Shown piece after piece: positions 1 to 6,653 of a stretch of 57,455 nucleotides of DNA. Made by a program: the position numbers and the translations under genes. The stretch covers positions 1 through 57,455 of the forward strand of contig JAGQWH010000006.1 in NCBI GenBank assembly GCA_020437545.1, written 5' to 3'. The first letter of the stretch is position 1, and every line of letters starts with the position of its first letter. This stretch comes from Ignavibacteriota bacterium. GTDB taxonomy: Bacteria; Bacteroidota; Ignavibacteria; Tepidaquicellales; Tepidaquicellaceae. Under the pieces are notes generated by a model that worked only from the letters and a program-made list of their open reading frames with translations, had not been told where the DNA came from and ran no database searches.

Positions 1-1007
1 TATATGAGCCATACATCCGGCTTGTTACCGTTGCCGGGAGGGTCGTTGGTTGCGTAAACTAAATAAAGTCTCCCTCTGTAAGGACCGTCACTGTTATCCA
101 TTGCGATCTTCGGATGAGGAGCGGTTCTTGCTCCATTAATAACAAATCTTCCGGCTGTATTCAATGAACCCACCCAACCAACAAAATTCTGACTGGACAT
201 TGCCGTAAAAGTTGAGCCTCCGTCTGTGGATCTGTAGAAATTATATGTCCGGGATGTAGTGGAACCTGTATTTGTTACATAAATAACGCATCCGCCATTA
301 ACTGCGCCGTTTGGTCCGACAGCAATATAGCATCCGGGCTGAGTATTACTCGGAGTAAAGGTTGTTGTCCATGTAAGACCTGCATCAGTACTTCTTCCGA
401 AATTTCCCGGAGTAATGCCTGCATAAACATAATTTGCATAAGGACCTGTGCCTGTATATTCTGCTGAAACGTGATTTCTGTCATTACCGGAAACTGTCAG
501 AATCGGCGGTCCCCAGGTCAAACCGTTATTAGTTGAACGGTAAACATACTGTCCGTTTACACCCGAAGCATAAATAAGAATACCGTTACCGGTATAACTT
601 GTCCACGGATCGCAGCAAGTGGATGAATGGTAAGCCGGATTGTTTAATATCCAGTTTTGCCCTCCGTTTGTAGTCAGACGTGCATTCTGAGGATTTGCAT
701 TTGCTCCGAAGAAGATCCAGTTCAGATTATCGGGATGAGATGTTGCATTCTGCTCCCAGTTGTCTATGCCGATATCAAAATTATCATAGCCGTTAATTGT
801 CACAACGGCAGGAGAATTATTACTGTTATTATTTCTGCTGTTTTGATAAGAAAGATAAGATTCAAGAGTTGGCTGCTCTATATCCGGATTATCATCATCA
901 AAGATATGAGAATAATTCTGTCCCTGAAAAACCAGAACGAAAGTTAGAAGTAAAGCAAACAATACTGATTTGAAAATGTAAGAACTTTTGTAAGTTTTTG
1001 TTTTCAT
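1..1007 (-). CDS. Secreted BNR/sialidase-like beta-propeller protein, C-terminus beyond the left edge
   Basis: This frame is open from an ATG at 1007 to the left edge, so only about 335 N-terminal residues are visible. The N-terminus is a signal peptide (Lys-rich start, then a hydrophobic stretch ending near Val-Phe-Gln-Gly-Gln). Next comes an Asn-rich linker, then repeated Ser-Thr-Asn/Asp-Gly-Gly-x-x-Trp/Phe motifs of the BNR type, as in sialidases and sortilins. These repeats form surface or secreted propellers. Comparable propellers at 6.6-13.7 kb carry type IX sorting or dockerin-like tails, so a similar tail is likely here but is not visible. No enzymatic activity can be assigned. Confidence 0.8.
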   Translation of the reverse strand, partial: MKTKTYKSSYIFKSVLFALLLTFVLVFQGQNYSHIFDDDNPDIEQPTLESYLSYQNSRNNNSNNSPAVVTINGYDNFDIGIDNWEQNATSHPDNLNWIFFGANANPQNARLTTNGGQNWILNNPAYHSSTCCDPWTSYTGNGILIYASGVNGQYVYRSTNNGLTWGPPILTVSGNDRNHVSAEYTGTGPYANYVYAGITPGNFGRSTDAGLTWTTTFTPSNTQPGCYIAVGPNGAVNGGCVIYVTNTGSTTSRTYNFYRSTDGGSTFTAMSSQNFVGWVGSLNTAGRFVINGARTAPHPKIAMDNSDGPYRGRLYLVYATNDPPGNGNKPDVWLI

Positions 1008-1101
1008 ATGATAATTTTGATTTGAGTTGTCTGAAAGTTAGTAATTTAGATTGATTTTTTCCTGCTAATTATATGAAGGGGATATTAATTAAATACAATA
1101 A

Positions 1102-1316
1102 TGACCATAAGATTTTCAAATAAGCAAAAAAGTTTTAACAATAAATGCTAATCTATATAATTATCTGTTCAAATTTTTGAATCTCCCAAGTACTCGGGAC
1201 GGGCGTCCGCCGTGGCGGATTTCTTTGCTTCTTTCTTTTGATCGTTCAAAAGAAAGAAGGTAAATCTGAGTATAGTTGAAATTTATTCTATAATTTTCTA
1301 AAACGTTTTGGACAGT
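1102..1316. mobile_element. MITE-like element, copy 1
   Basis: A non-coding element of about 215 bp that shares both flanks with 55682-56016. The left flank (to about 1182) and right flank (from about 1221) match that copy almost base for base, while the centres differ. The right end is GTTTTGGACAG; the left end is a decayed inverted copy starting TGACCATAAG. The right flank holds an 11-bp-arm palindrome, CTTTCTTTTGA/TCAAAAGAAAG. The centre holds a GC-rich palindrome around 1206-1219. No transposase is present. Two copies with inverted ends suggest a non-autonomous element, but this is inference. Confidence 0.6.
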
Positions 1317-1723
1317 GTTGTTTTAAAACAACTTAGTCAAAATCGTTTACTTAGAAATGTTACTTTCTCCACCATCAAGTTACAAAGACACTAAGAAAAA
1401 TGTTTAAAAGTATTAATCTTTGTTCCGACGTTTCAGATTCGTTCCTTTGTGGTAAGATCATTTATTTAATTTTGAGACATTACCTAGCAGTGAATGACAG
1501 GTTAGAAAGTGCTGTTGTTTTTCAGAAGATTATATTCTGTTATTATTTTTAACATTAACACTCTGAAATCAGGAAGAAGTTAGCTTTTATCAGAGCCATT
1601 AAATAATATAAATACTGATATTATAAAACATAAAGCAATGCTTTATTTATTTTATTGCAATAAATTTAGATTGATAAAAATCATTAAAAATGGTAAGTTG
1701 AGAGTCTGTAAATTTTAATACCA
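1317..1723. other. Intergenic region with no recognised gene
   Basis: AT-rich sequence between the MITE-like element and tRNA-Phe. Around 1370-1395 there is a short stretch resembling the dispersed 'protein-less' text seen again near 25362-25440 (GTTACAAAGACACTAAG-like). No open frame with recognisable coding content was found. Confidence 0.5.
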
Positions 1724-1796
1724 GGGCAGGTAGCTCAGTTGGTAGAGCAACGGCCTGAAAAGCCGTGTGTCGCCGGTTCAATTCCGGCCCTGCCCA
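1724..1796 (+). tRNA. tRNA-Phe (anticodon GAA)
   Basis: A 73-nt cloverleaf. The acceptor arms GGGCAGG and CCTGCCC pair fully, the D arm reads TAGCTCAGTTGGTAGAGC, and the anticodon loop CTGAAAA has GAA at the anticodon position. The T arm carries GGTTCAATTCC and the discriminator is A. The 3' CCA is not encoded. The gene is followed about 70 nt downstream by a strong hairpin and T-run. Confidence 0.97.
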
Positions 1797-1863
1797 CTTT
1801 TTAATTAGAAATAAGAAATTGAAAATTAATAATTAGAAATTTTATTTCTATCGTTTTATATTC

Positions 1864-1895
1864 AAAGCGGAGTTTAACAGACTCCGCTTTTTTTT
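1864..1895 (+). terminator. Rho-independent terminator after tRNA-Phe
   Basis: A 10-bp stem, AAAGCGGAGT/ACTCCGCTTT, with a 7-nt loop followed by a T-run. It lies between tRNA-Phe and the sulfotransferase gene, so the tRNA is probably transcribed on its own. Confidence 0.85.
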
Positions 1896-1916
1896 ATTTA
1901 TTTTTATTTTAACTTT

Positions 1917-2597
1917 ATGTCGCTTAAGATCATTGGCTCCGGTCTCGGCAGAACAGGCACTTTTTCTCTAAAACTCGCTCTCGAGATTCTCGGCTTCGGA
2001 AAGTGTTATCACATGACTGAATTATATCAGAATCCTTCGGGTGTTAAGTTTTTCAATGATGCGGAAAAAGGGGAAAACGTTGAGTGGGATAAACTGTTCA
2101 ACGGATATAATTCAGCAGTTGACTACCCTGTGGCAAGATACTATAAAAAAATTTCTACCTATTATCCTGACGCAAAAATAATTCATACAATACGTGATCC
2201 GGAAGAATGGTATAAAAGCGCATCAGCCACCATCTTTCCGGCGGGAAATCCCTTTTCCCGGAATATCCTGAAGCTTGCTGTTCATCTCCCTTTCTCCATT
2301 CAGGCTATGAAAAGAATTCCCGTTCTAATGTATAACAGAAAATTGTCACAACTTGAATTTGGCAAAGATCTTAAAAATAAAGATAAAGTAATTTCAGAAT
2401 TTAATTTTCATACTGAAGATGTGATCAGGACCATCCCAAAAGATAAACTGCTGGTCTTCGATGTAAGATCAGGATGGCTGCCTTTATGTGAATTTTTAGA
2501 TGTGTCTGTTCCGGAAGTTCCTTTCCCTGTATCAAACTCCCGTGAAGAATTTTTTGAGAAAGTGAAGATCATTGGCAGCGGTAAATTTTTAAATTAA
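1917..2597 (+). CDS. Sulfotransferase-family protein (Sulfotransfer_4 type)
   Basis: The 226-residue product opens with Ile-Ile-Gly-Ser-Gly-Leu-Gly-Arg-Thr-Gly-Thr, the PAPS-binding loop of this family. A second typical segment follows near residue 95 (Ile-His-Thr-Ile-Arg-Asp-Pro-Glu-Glu-Trp), and Phe-Asp-Val-Arg-Ser-Gly-Trp lies near the C-terminus, where the family has its Gly-Trp-x-Pro-Leu-Cys motif. Length matches cytosolic family members, and there is no signal peptide. The family transfers sulfate from PAPS to small-molecule acceptors; the acceptor here is unknown. It is a single gene between the tRNA-Phe terminator and menA, with about 100 nt to the next gene. Confidence 0.8.
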   Translation: MSLKIIGSGLGRTGTFSLKLALEILGFGKCYHMTELYQNPSGVKFFNDAEKGENVEWDKLFNGYNSAVDYPVARYYKKISTYYPDAKIIHTIRDPEEWYKSASATIFPAGNPFSRNILKLAVHLPFSIQAMKRIPVLMYNRKLSQLEFGKDLKNKDKVISEFNFHTEDVIRTIPKDKLLVFDVRSGWLPLCEFLDVSVPEVPFPVSNSREEFFEKVKIIGSGKFLN

Positions 2598-2673
2598 AAT
2601 TTTTAATATTAAATAGATTATTCAGTTCGTTTTGCAAGATATTAATTCTATGTTTTTTATAAATTAGTTTTCG

Positions 2674-2681
2674 TAATTTTG
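2674..2681 (+). promoter_or_regulatory. Candidate Bacteroidota-type -7 box for menA
   Basis: TAATTTTG fits the TAnnTTTG -7 consensus of Bacteroidota sigma-70 promoters and lies 17 nt before the menA ATG. No clear -33 TTTG partner is visible. Confidence 0.35.
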
Positions 2682-2698
2682 CTAAATTTAATTTTAAT

Positions 2699-3655
2699 AT
2701 GTCAGAAAATACAGCTCCACCAAAAGGTTTCGGCCTGTGGATGATGGCCGCAAGAGCCTATTCATTCCCGGCCTCTATTATTCCCGTTTTATTCGGATCC
2801 GTTCTTGCAGTATTATTAAATCCCGGTCTGGATTTTAGTTTTTTAAATTTCATACTTTGCCTGATAGGATGCATAATGGTGCAGGTAGGAACGAATATTA
2901 TCAACGATATCTATGATTTCGAAAAAGGCATAGATAAAGAAGACAAAGAACTCGGTATTCCTCACGGAGGCTCAATGGTGATCTCTATGGGTCTCGTCAG
3001 CATGAAACAAATGAAAACAGCAGCGGTAGTTTCGCTTCTGATTGCTTCACTAATAGGTGTTTATCTTTATACAGTCGCAGGTGTCTGGATAATCTATCTG
3101 ACTCTTTTCGGTTTGCTTTCAGCAATATTCTATACTGCTAAACCTCTTGCATTAAAATATAAAGCATTGGGAGATCTTCAGGTTATAATTTCTTTTGGTC
3201 TCGGAATGACACTTGGCGCTTATATAGTTCAGACCAAAGAATTTTCTTACATGCCGCTCTTGTTTTCGATCCCGATAGGTTTACTGATAGATGCTATTCT
3301 TCATTCAAATAATATCCGTGATATTAAATTCGACGGAAAGTTTGGTGTAAAAACACTTCCGATTCTGGTAGGTGAAAAGACATCCATAAAGTTGTTCTAC
3401 GGAATGATACTCGGAGCCTATCTGATACTTATAGTATTTGTAGTGCTGAAAATGCTGCCATTGTTTTCATTGCTTTCACTCATAACTTTGCCGCTTGCTC
3501 TGAAGATAGTAAAAATGTCAGCAGACTTTCCGCCGGACGGCTTGGAGAGATTTGAATACGGAACCAAACACATTATGATGACTGCCCAGCTGAATATGAT
3601 GTTCGGTCTCACACTGGTCATCGGATTGCTGATCTCGTATTTCTTTTTTGTTTAA
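2699..3655 (+). CDS. menA: UbiA-family prenyltransferase, probable 1,4-dihydroxy-2-naphthoate polyprenyltransferase
   Basis: The 318-residue integral membrane protein has about nine hydrophobic segments. The first Asp-rich motif, Asn-Ile-Ile-Asn-Asp-Ile-Tyr-Asp-Phe-Glu, lies near residue 65. The second, Ser-Asn-Asn-Ile-Arg-Asp-Ile-Lys-Phe-Asp, lies near residue 203 and is followed by a Gly-Val-Lys-Thr-Leu-Pro stretch. Asn-Asn-x-Arg-Asp in the second motif is typical of MenA, which joins the isoprenoid tail to DHNA in menaquinone synthesis. Other UbiA members (UbiA, heme O synthase) fit less well. The gene ends against an inverted pair of heptamer arrays shared with the convergent zinc-finger gene. 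Confidence 0.85.
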   Translation: MSENTAPPKGFGLWMMAARAYSFPASIIPVLFGSVLAVLLNPGLDFSFLNFILCLIGCIMVQVGTNIINDIYDFEKGIDKEDKELGIPHGGSMVISMGLVSMKQMKTAAVVSLLIASLIGVYLYTVAGVWIIYLTLFGLLSAIFYTAKPLALKYKALGDLQVIISFGLGMTLGAYIVQTKEFSYMPLLFSIPIGLLIDAILHSNNIRDIKFDGKFGVKTLPILVGEKTSIKLFYGMILGAYLILIVFVVLKMLPLFSLLSLITLPLALKIVKMSADFPPDGLERFEYGTKHIMMTAQLNMMFGLTLVIGLLISYFFFV

Positions 3656-3661
3656 ACAGTG

Positions 3662-3759
3662 TTGGGTATTAGGTATTGGGTATTGGGTATTGGGTATTGG
3701 GTATTGGGTAAGAAAATTATAACTATTTTTTAATACTTAATACCTAATACCTAATACTA
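3662..3759. repeat. Inverted pair of heptamer arrays between convergent genes
   Basis: About seven units of GGTATTG (3664-3711) are followed, after a short AT-rich gap, by about four units of its complement CTAATAC (3731-3759). A transcript from either side could fold the two arrays together, so this may act as a two-way terminator between menA and the RING-type gene. The last CTA of the second array is the complement of the TAG stop codon of the minus-strand gene. Confidence 0.8.
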
Positions 3760-4701
3760 TTTTTCTTTAAATATTTCCCTGTAAATCTTCCACTCACCAT
3801 TCGTCTCTTCACCTTTGAACAACCTTAATATCTTCAGACCTTCTTCGTTGAATTTGTCCGACTCGTATTTTTCACTGAACTGAACTTTCCTGTCATTCTC
3901 CGTGAATACCGAATCTTTTACAAATTCAAAATCCGAAATACCGATCTTAATGTATTCATAATTTTTAAAAGTATATTCCATCCTTTCAAGTTTTTCTGTG
4001 AGATCTACCTTTCGTCCGTCACTTCCATAATATGTATAATCATCAGTCAGGTATTTTTTATACTTATTTATATTTTTTTCCTGCCATGCATCTTTCCAGT
4101 TATCAATTGTATTCCTTATCTTATATTCATCAGATGAAAAATAAACATTCAGCTTATTTACTGAAAAGTACAGAAGATATCCGACTACAGAAAAAAGAAC
4201 GACAAAACTGAAAGCAGTTAATATGAATCGTTTACGGGTAATACTTATCTTTTTTTTGTATCGTTTCTTAAATTCTTTTTCAAATTCTTCCTTGTCATCT
4301 GCGCCTCCTTTATCTGATTTATCGTCATCAAATTTATTTTCAATCACATTAAAACCGCAGTTTTTACAATAAACAGATTCAGAATCTATTTTAGTTTTAC
4401 AGTTTGGACAATCTATCAGATCAGCTCCGGACGGTGTTCTGAGCGATGCCCTCAGTGAATCAACTGTCTCATTACCAACATCTTCTGATCCCACCATGCT
4501 ATCGGAACCAATCCCGATCTTGTTTTCCGTGTTAGGATTGTTGAGACAGCCATAGGTGGTACAGCCGCCGTTTTCTTCCCAGCACTCGGTATGGTGAGGA
4601 GTGCCGCAATGAGAACAGACAGTGAAGTCAGCTCCCTCTTTTAACCGGGACTGACAATATGGACAGGTTTTATTTTTTATGAAATCGTAAATGCCTGTAA
4701 T
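3757..4701 (-). CDS. Membrane protein with Prok-RING_1-type finger, zinc ribbon and NTF2-like domain; start codon not canonical
   Basis: If translation starts at the ATT at 4701 the product is 314 residues. Residues 13-52 form a binuclear treble-clef finger: Cys13/16, Cys29/32, His36-His37-x-x-Cys40, Glu-Glu-Asn-Gly-Gly, then Cys47 and Cys52, the pattern of the Prok-RING_1 (RING finger family 1) domain. A Cys4 zinc ribbon follows near residue 90, then a charged linker, one membrane segment near residue 155, and a C-terminal NTF2/SnoaL-like domain. An internal ATG at 4497 would lose the RING finger. No ATG, GTG or TTG lies between the upstream E1 stop (4750-4752) and the finger, and the frame is the same as the E1 frame. 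It follows the E1 and ubiquitin-like genes, so a ligase-like or adaptor role at the membrane is inferred. Confidence 0.75.
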   Translation of the reverse strand: MTGIYDFIKNKTCPYCQSRLKEGADFTVCSHCGTPHHTECWEENGGCTTYGCLNNPNTENKIGIGSDSMVGSEDVGNETVDSLRASLRTPSGADLIDCPNCKTKIDSESVYCKNCGFNVIENKFDDDKSDKGGADDKEEFEKEFKKRYKKKISITRKRFILTAFSFVVLFSVVGYLLYFSVNKLNVYFSSDEYKIRNTIDNWKDAWQEKNINKYKKYLTDDYTYYGSDGRKVDLTEKLERMEYTFKNYEYIKIGISDFEFVKDSVFTENDRKVQFSEKYESDKFNEEGLKILRLFKGEETNGEWKIYREIFKEK

Positions 4702-4749
4702 TGGGTTTTGTTTTTTATATAGGTACCGTAAAGATCTTTTACCGGAATG

Positions 4750-5928
4750 TTAAATAGTTCTGAATATTTCATCATACTCAAATTCTATCTGAATTTCATC
4801 AACGCCTTTTCTTAAGATCAATATATCGTTAAAAGGCAGTTTAAGTTCTGTAAGTTTTTTATCCTTCAGCTTTTCCGAAAGTGGCGAGCCGGTTTTAAGA
4901 TTATGAAATGAACGGATCTTCAATATACTTCCGTCATCAAGTTTTACATCTTTGACCGACATAAGATTCTGATTTGCATAATACTCTTTTACTTCAATTT
5001 CTTTTCCGCCGGAGTCATCGGTTAATTCGTAAACAACTTCATTATTGAATTCGATATTAAAATCTTCATCCTTAAAATGCTCTTTACCAAACTCCAGCAC
5101 ATCACTGAATTTTACTTCGGAAAATTTCTTGTTTATCTTTTTAATATTTTCAAATGTATAATGAGAAGGACACTCTTCATTTTTCTGATATTCTATTATA
5201 TAAGAATCGTTATTCCCTCCGTTAAAAATGAAACCTTTCCCGTTAAGACATTTCAGATCCTCTCTTTTGTGAAGATACTTTATTGCTTCCTGTACCTGAA
5301 CGCCTGCAATTATCGAAGCGATTGTAGGAGTGGTCGGGATTTTACCTTCATTGATCTCATCGAGTCCGAGTAACATACACGATTTTCTTTTATTAATAAG
5401 TTTATAATCAATCTCAGACATCGTGCATTCGTAGCAGACATTGTCAGGCGGAATGAACATCCGGGCAACTCCCGTCAGAACCTCTATGGCGCCGTCGATC
5501 CACGGCTTACTTACTTTCCAGCAGGATTGGTTTATAAAAAGCCTTGCTTCACGGTTGTCCAGTCCTCCGATAATAAGATCATAATTTTTAAAAACTCCGA
5601 GACCGAAATTAAAAATATTACCGTCAAAATAATTTATGCTGATGTCTTCGTTGACCTCTTTGGCTCTTTCACAGATCACTTCAGCTTTTGATCTTCCTTC
5701 ATCTTCTTTTCTGAACAATATGCTCCTTGTGAGATTACTCTCTTCTACCTTGTCCATATCCACAACGCTTATATTTCCTATACCGAGCATTGCCAGATTC
5801 TTTACGATCTCATTTCCAAGCGCGCCGCATCCGACTACAAGAATTCTTGCATTCTTTAATATTTCCTGATCCCACCAGGTAATGAGTTCCAATCGGGAAT
5901 ACCGGTCGTCGGTGATTTCTAAAGACAT
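4750..5928 (-). CDS. E1-like ubiquitin-activating enzyme (ThiF/MoeB superfamily) with C-terminal extension
   Basis: The 392-residue protein has an adenylating Rossmann fold: Gly33-x-Gly35-x-x-Gly38, Asp57 and Asp59, Asn65-Leu-Thr-Arg68, Lys81 and Asp124 in Gly-Gly-Leu-Asp-Asn. Zinc ligands are probably Cys165/Cys168 and Cys253/His256. Cys184 lies where related E1s carry the catalytic cysteine. Past residue 256 there are about 135 extra residues absent from MoeB/ThiF, ending in a Leu-Lys-Leu-Pro-Phe-Asn-Asp-Ile-Leu segment. The family adenylates the C-terminus of a ubiquitin-like protein. The adjacent ubiquitin-like and RING genes argue against plain molybdopterin or thiamine sulfur transfer; no MoaD/ThiS partner is nearby. 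The ATG abuts a heptamer array. Confidence 0.85.
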   Translation of the reverse strand: MSLEITDDRYSRLELITWWDQEILKNARILVVGCGALGNEIVKNLAMLGIGNISVVDMDKVEESNLTRSILFRKEDEGRSKAEVICERAKEVNEDISINYFDGNIFNFGLGVFKNYDLIIGGLDNREARLFINQSCWKVSKPWIDGAIEVLTGVARMFIPPDNVCYECTMSEIDYKLINKRKSCMLLGLDEINEGKIPTTPTIASIIAGVQVQEAIKYLHKREDLKCLNGKGFIFNGGNNDSYIIEYQKNEECPSHYTFENIKKINKKFSEVKFSDVLEFGKEHFKDEDFNIEFNNEVVYELTDDSGGKEIEVKEYYANQNLMSVKDVKLDDGSILKIRSFHNLKTGSPLSEKLKDKKLTELKLPFNDILILRKGVDEIQIEFEYDEIFRTI

Positions 5929-6002
5929 TTAGTATTAAGTATTAAGTATTAAGTATTAAGTATTAAGTATTAAGTATTAAGTATTAAGTATTAAGTATTA
6001 AT
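5929..6002. repeat. Heptamer array (AGTATTA, about ten units) directly before the E1 start
   Basis: Ten nearly perfect copies of AGTATTA begin one base upstream of the E1 ATG (minus strand) and extend toward the ubiquitin-like gene. The array is therefore the E1 5' leader. Changes in copy number would alter the leader length and the spacing to any promoter. The unit contains TTA/TAA, so every frame is closed. Confidence 0.9.
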
Positions 6003-6096
6003 ATGAATATTTAAGAAATAAATTAACACAGAAAAATTAATTTATCAAATTTGAATTATTAAAATAAATAAGAAATTTTAAATGAATGGTAAAAGA

Positions 6097-6369
6097 TCAG
6101 GATCCTGCAGTGATCTCCGGATGAAGTCTGAGCACATCGCCTTCCTTAACACCTGCTTCAGCGAGCGTTTGAGATTCGGTAAGTTGCTTTCCCGATGCTT
6201 TATGATGAAATTTGTATGATAGCGGTTCGCCGTCAGGACCTGTAAGAGGCATTTTCATTTTTGGAAGCAGAACTTCCATGATCCTTTTAACAGATGCATC
6301 ATCAGGCAGGGTTGCCTGTTGTTCTTTATTGCCTGTAGCGTCTACGATAGTAATATTTATTCGTGCCAT
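6097..6369 (-). CDS. Ubiquitin-like protein (YukD/EsaB-like beta-grasp)
   Basis: The 90-residue protein has a beta-grasp pattern: an Ile/Val-rich first strand (Arg-Ile-Asn-Ile-Thr-Ile-Val), a helix (Ser-Val-Lys-Arg-Ile-Met-Glu-Val-Leu), Tyr-Lys-Phe-His-His, a Leu-Thr-Glu-Ser-Gln-Thr-Leu-Ala-Glu-Ala-Gly turn, and a final strand Gly-Asp-Val-Leu-Arg-Leu-His-Pro-Glu. This matches YukD-like ubiquitin relatives. The tail ends Ile-Thr-Ala-Gly-Ser, so the glycine is next to last. An E1 would need to accept Ser or the Ser would need removal. It lies 168 nt upstream of the E1 gene on the same strand and is its likely substrate. Confidence 0.8.
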   Translation of the reverse strand: MARINITIVDATGNKEQQATLPDDASVKRIMEVLLPKMKMPLTGPDGEPLSYKFHHKASGKQLTESQTLAEAGVKEGDVLRLHPEITAGS

Positions 6370-6409
6370 AAGTCTGCAATTTAAATATTATTGTTCATTA
6401 ATAAAATGA

Positions 6410-6653
6410 TATTTTTGGAACTTGATGAAAAGTCTTTGCCGGCAGAATTTCTTTAAGGGAGGGATTAAATATTATCCTTGGCTGGGTGAAAAGAACATTT
6501 TTTAGAAATTGTACTATCAGCAGAATCTTATTAGTTTTAAAAAAGAGAATTATTATGAATTATAGAATGCATTAAACTGAATAGCGTCAGGCAGCATTGA
6601 AGTCTTTTATCCTGACGCTATATTTGAAAGGAAAAATGTGATTATAGATTACA
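6410..6653. other. Spacer with an 11-bp inverted repeat downstream of the NHL-propeller gene
   Basis: No gene was seen. ATAGCGTCAGG at 6581-6591 pairs with CCTGACGCTAT at 6611-6621 across a 19-nt loop. This lies 33 nt past the stop of the minus-strand gene that ends at 6654. It lacks a clear T-run on that strand, so it may be a terminator or an RNA-stabilising hairpin. Confidence 0.5.

Noticed and set aside
3662..3759. Possible CRISPR array
   Set aside because: Units are 7 bases with no spacers; no cas genes are present. The same holds for every other array in the window.
4750..5928. MoeB or ThiF of molybdopterin or thiamine synthesis
   Set aside because: The core fold is the same, but the long C-terminal extension, the ubiquitin-like and RING neighbours and the lack of MoaD, ThiS or other pathway genes favour an E1-like role.
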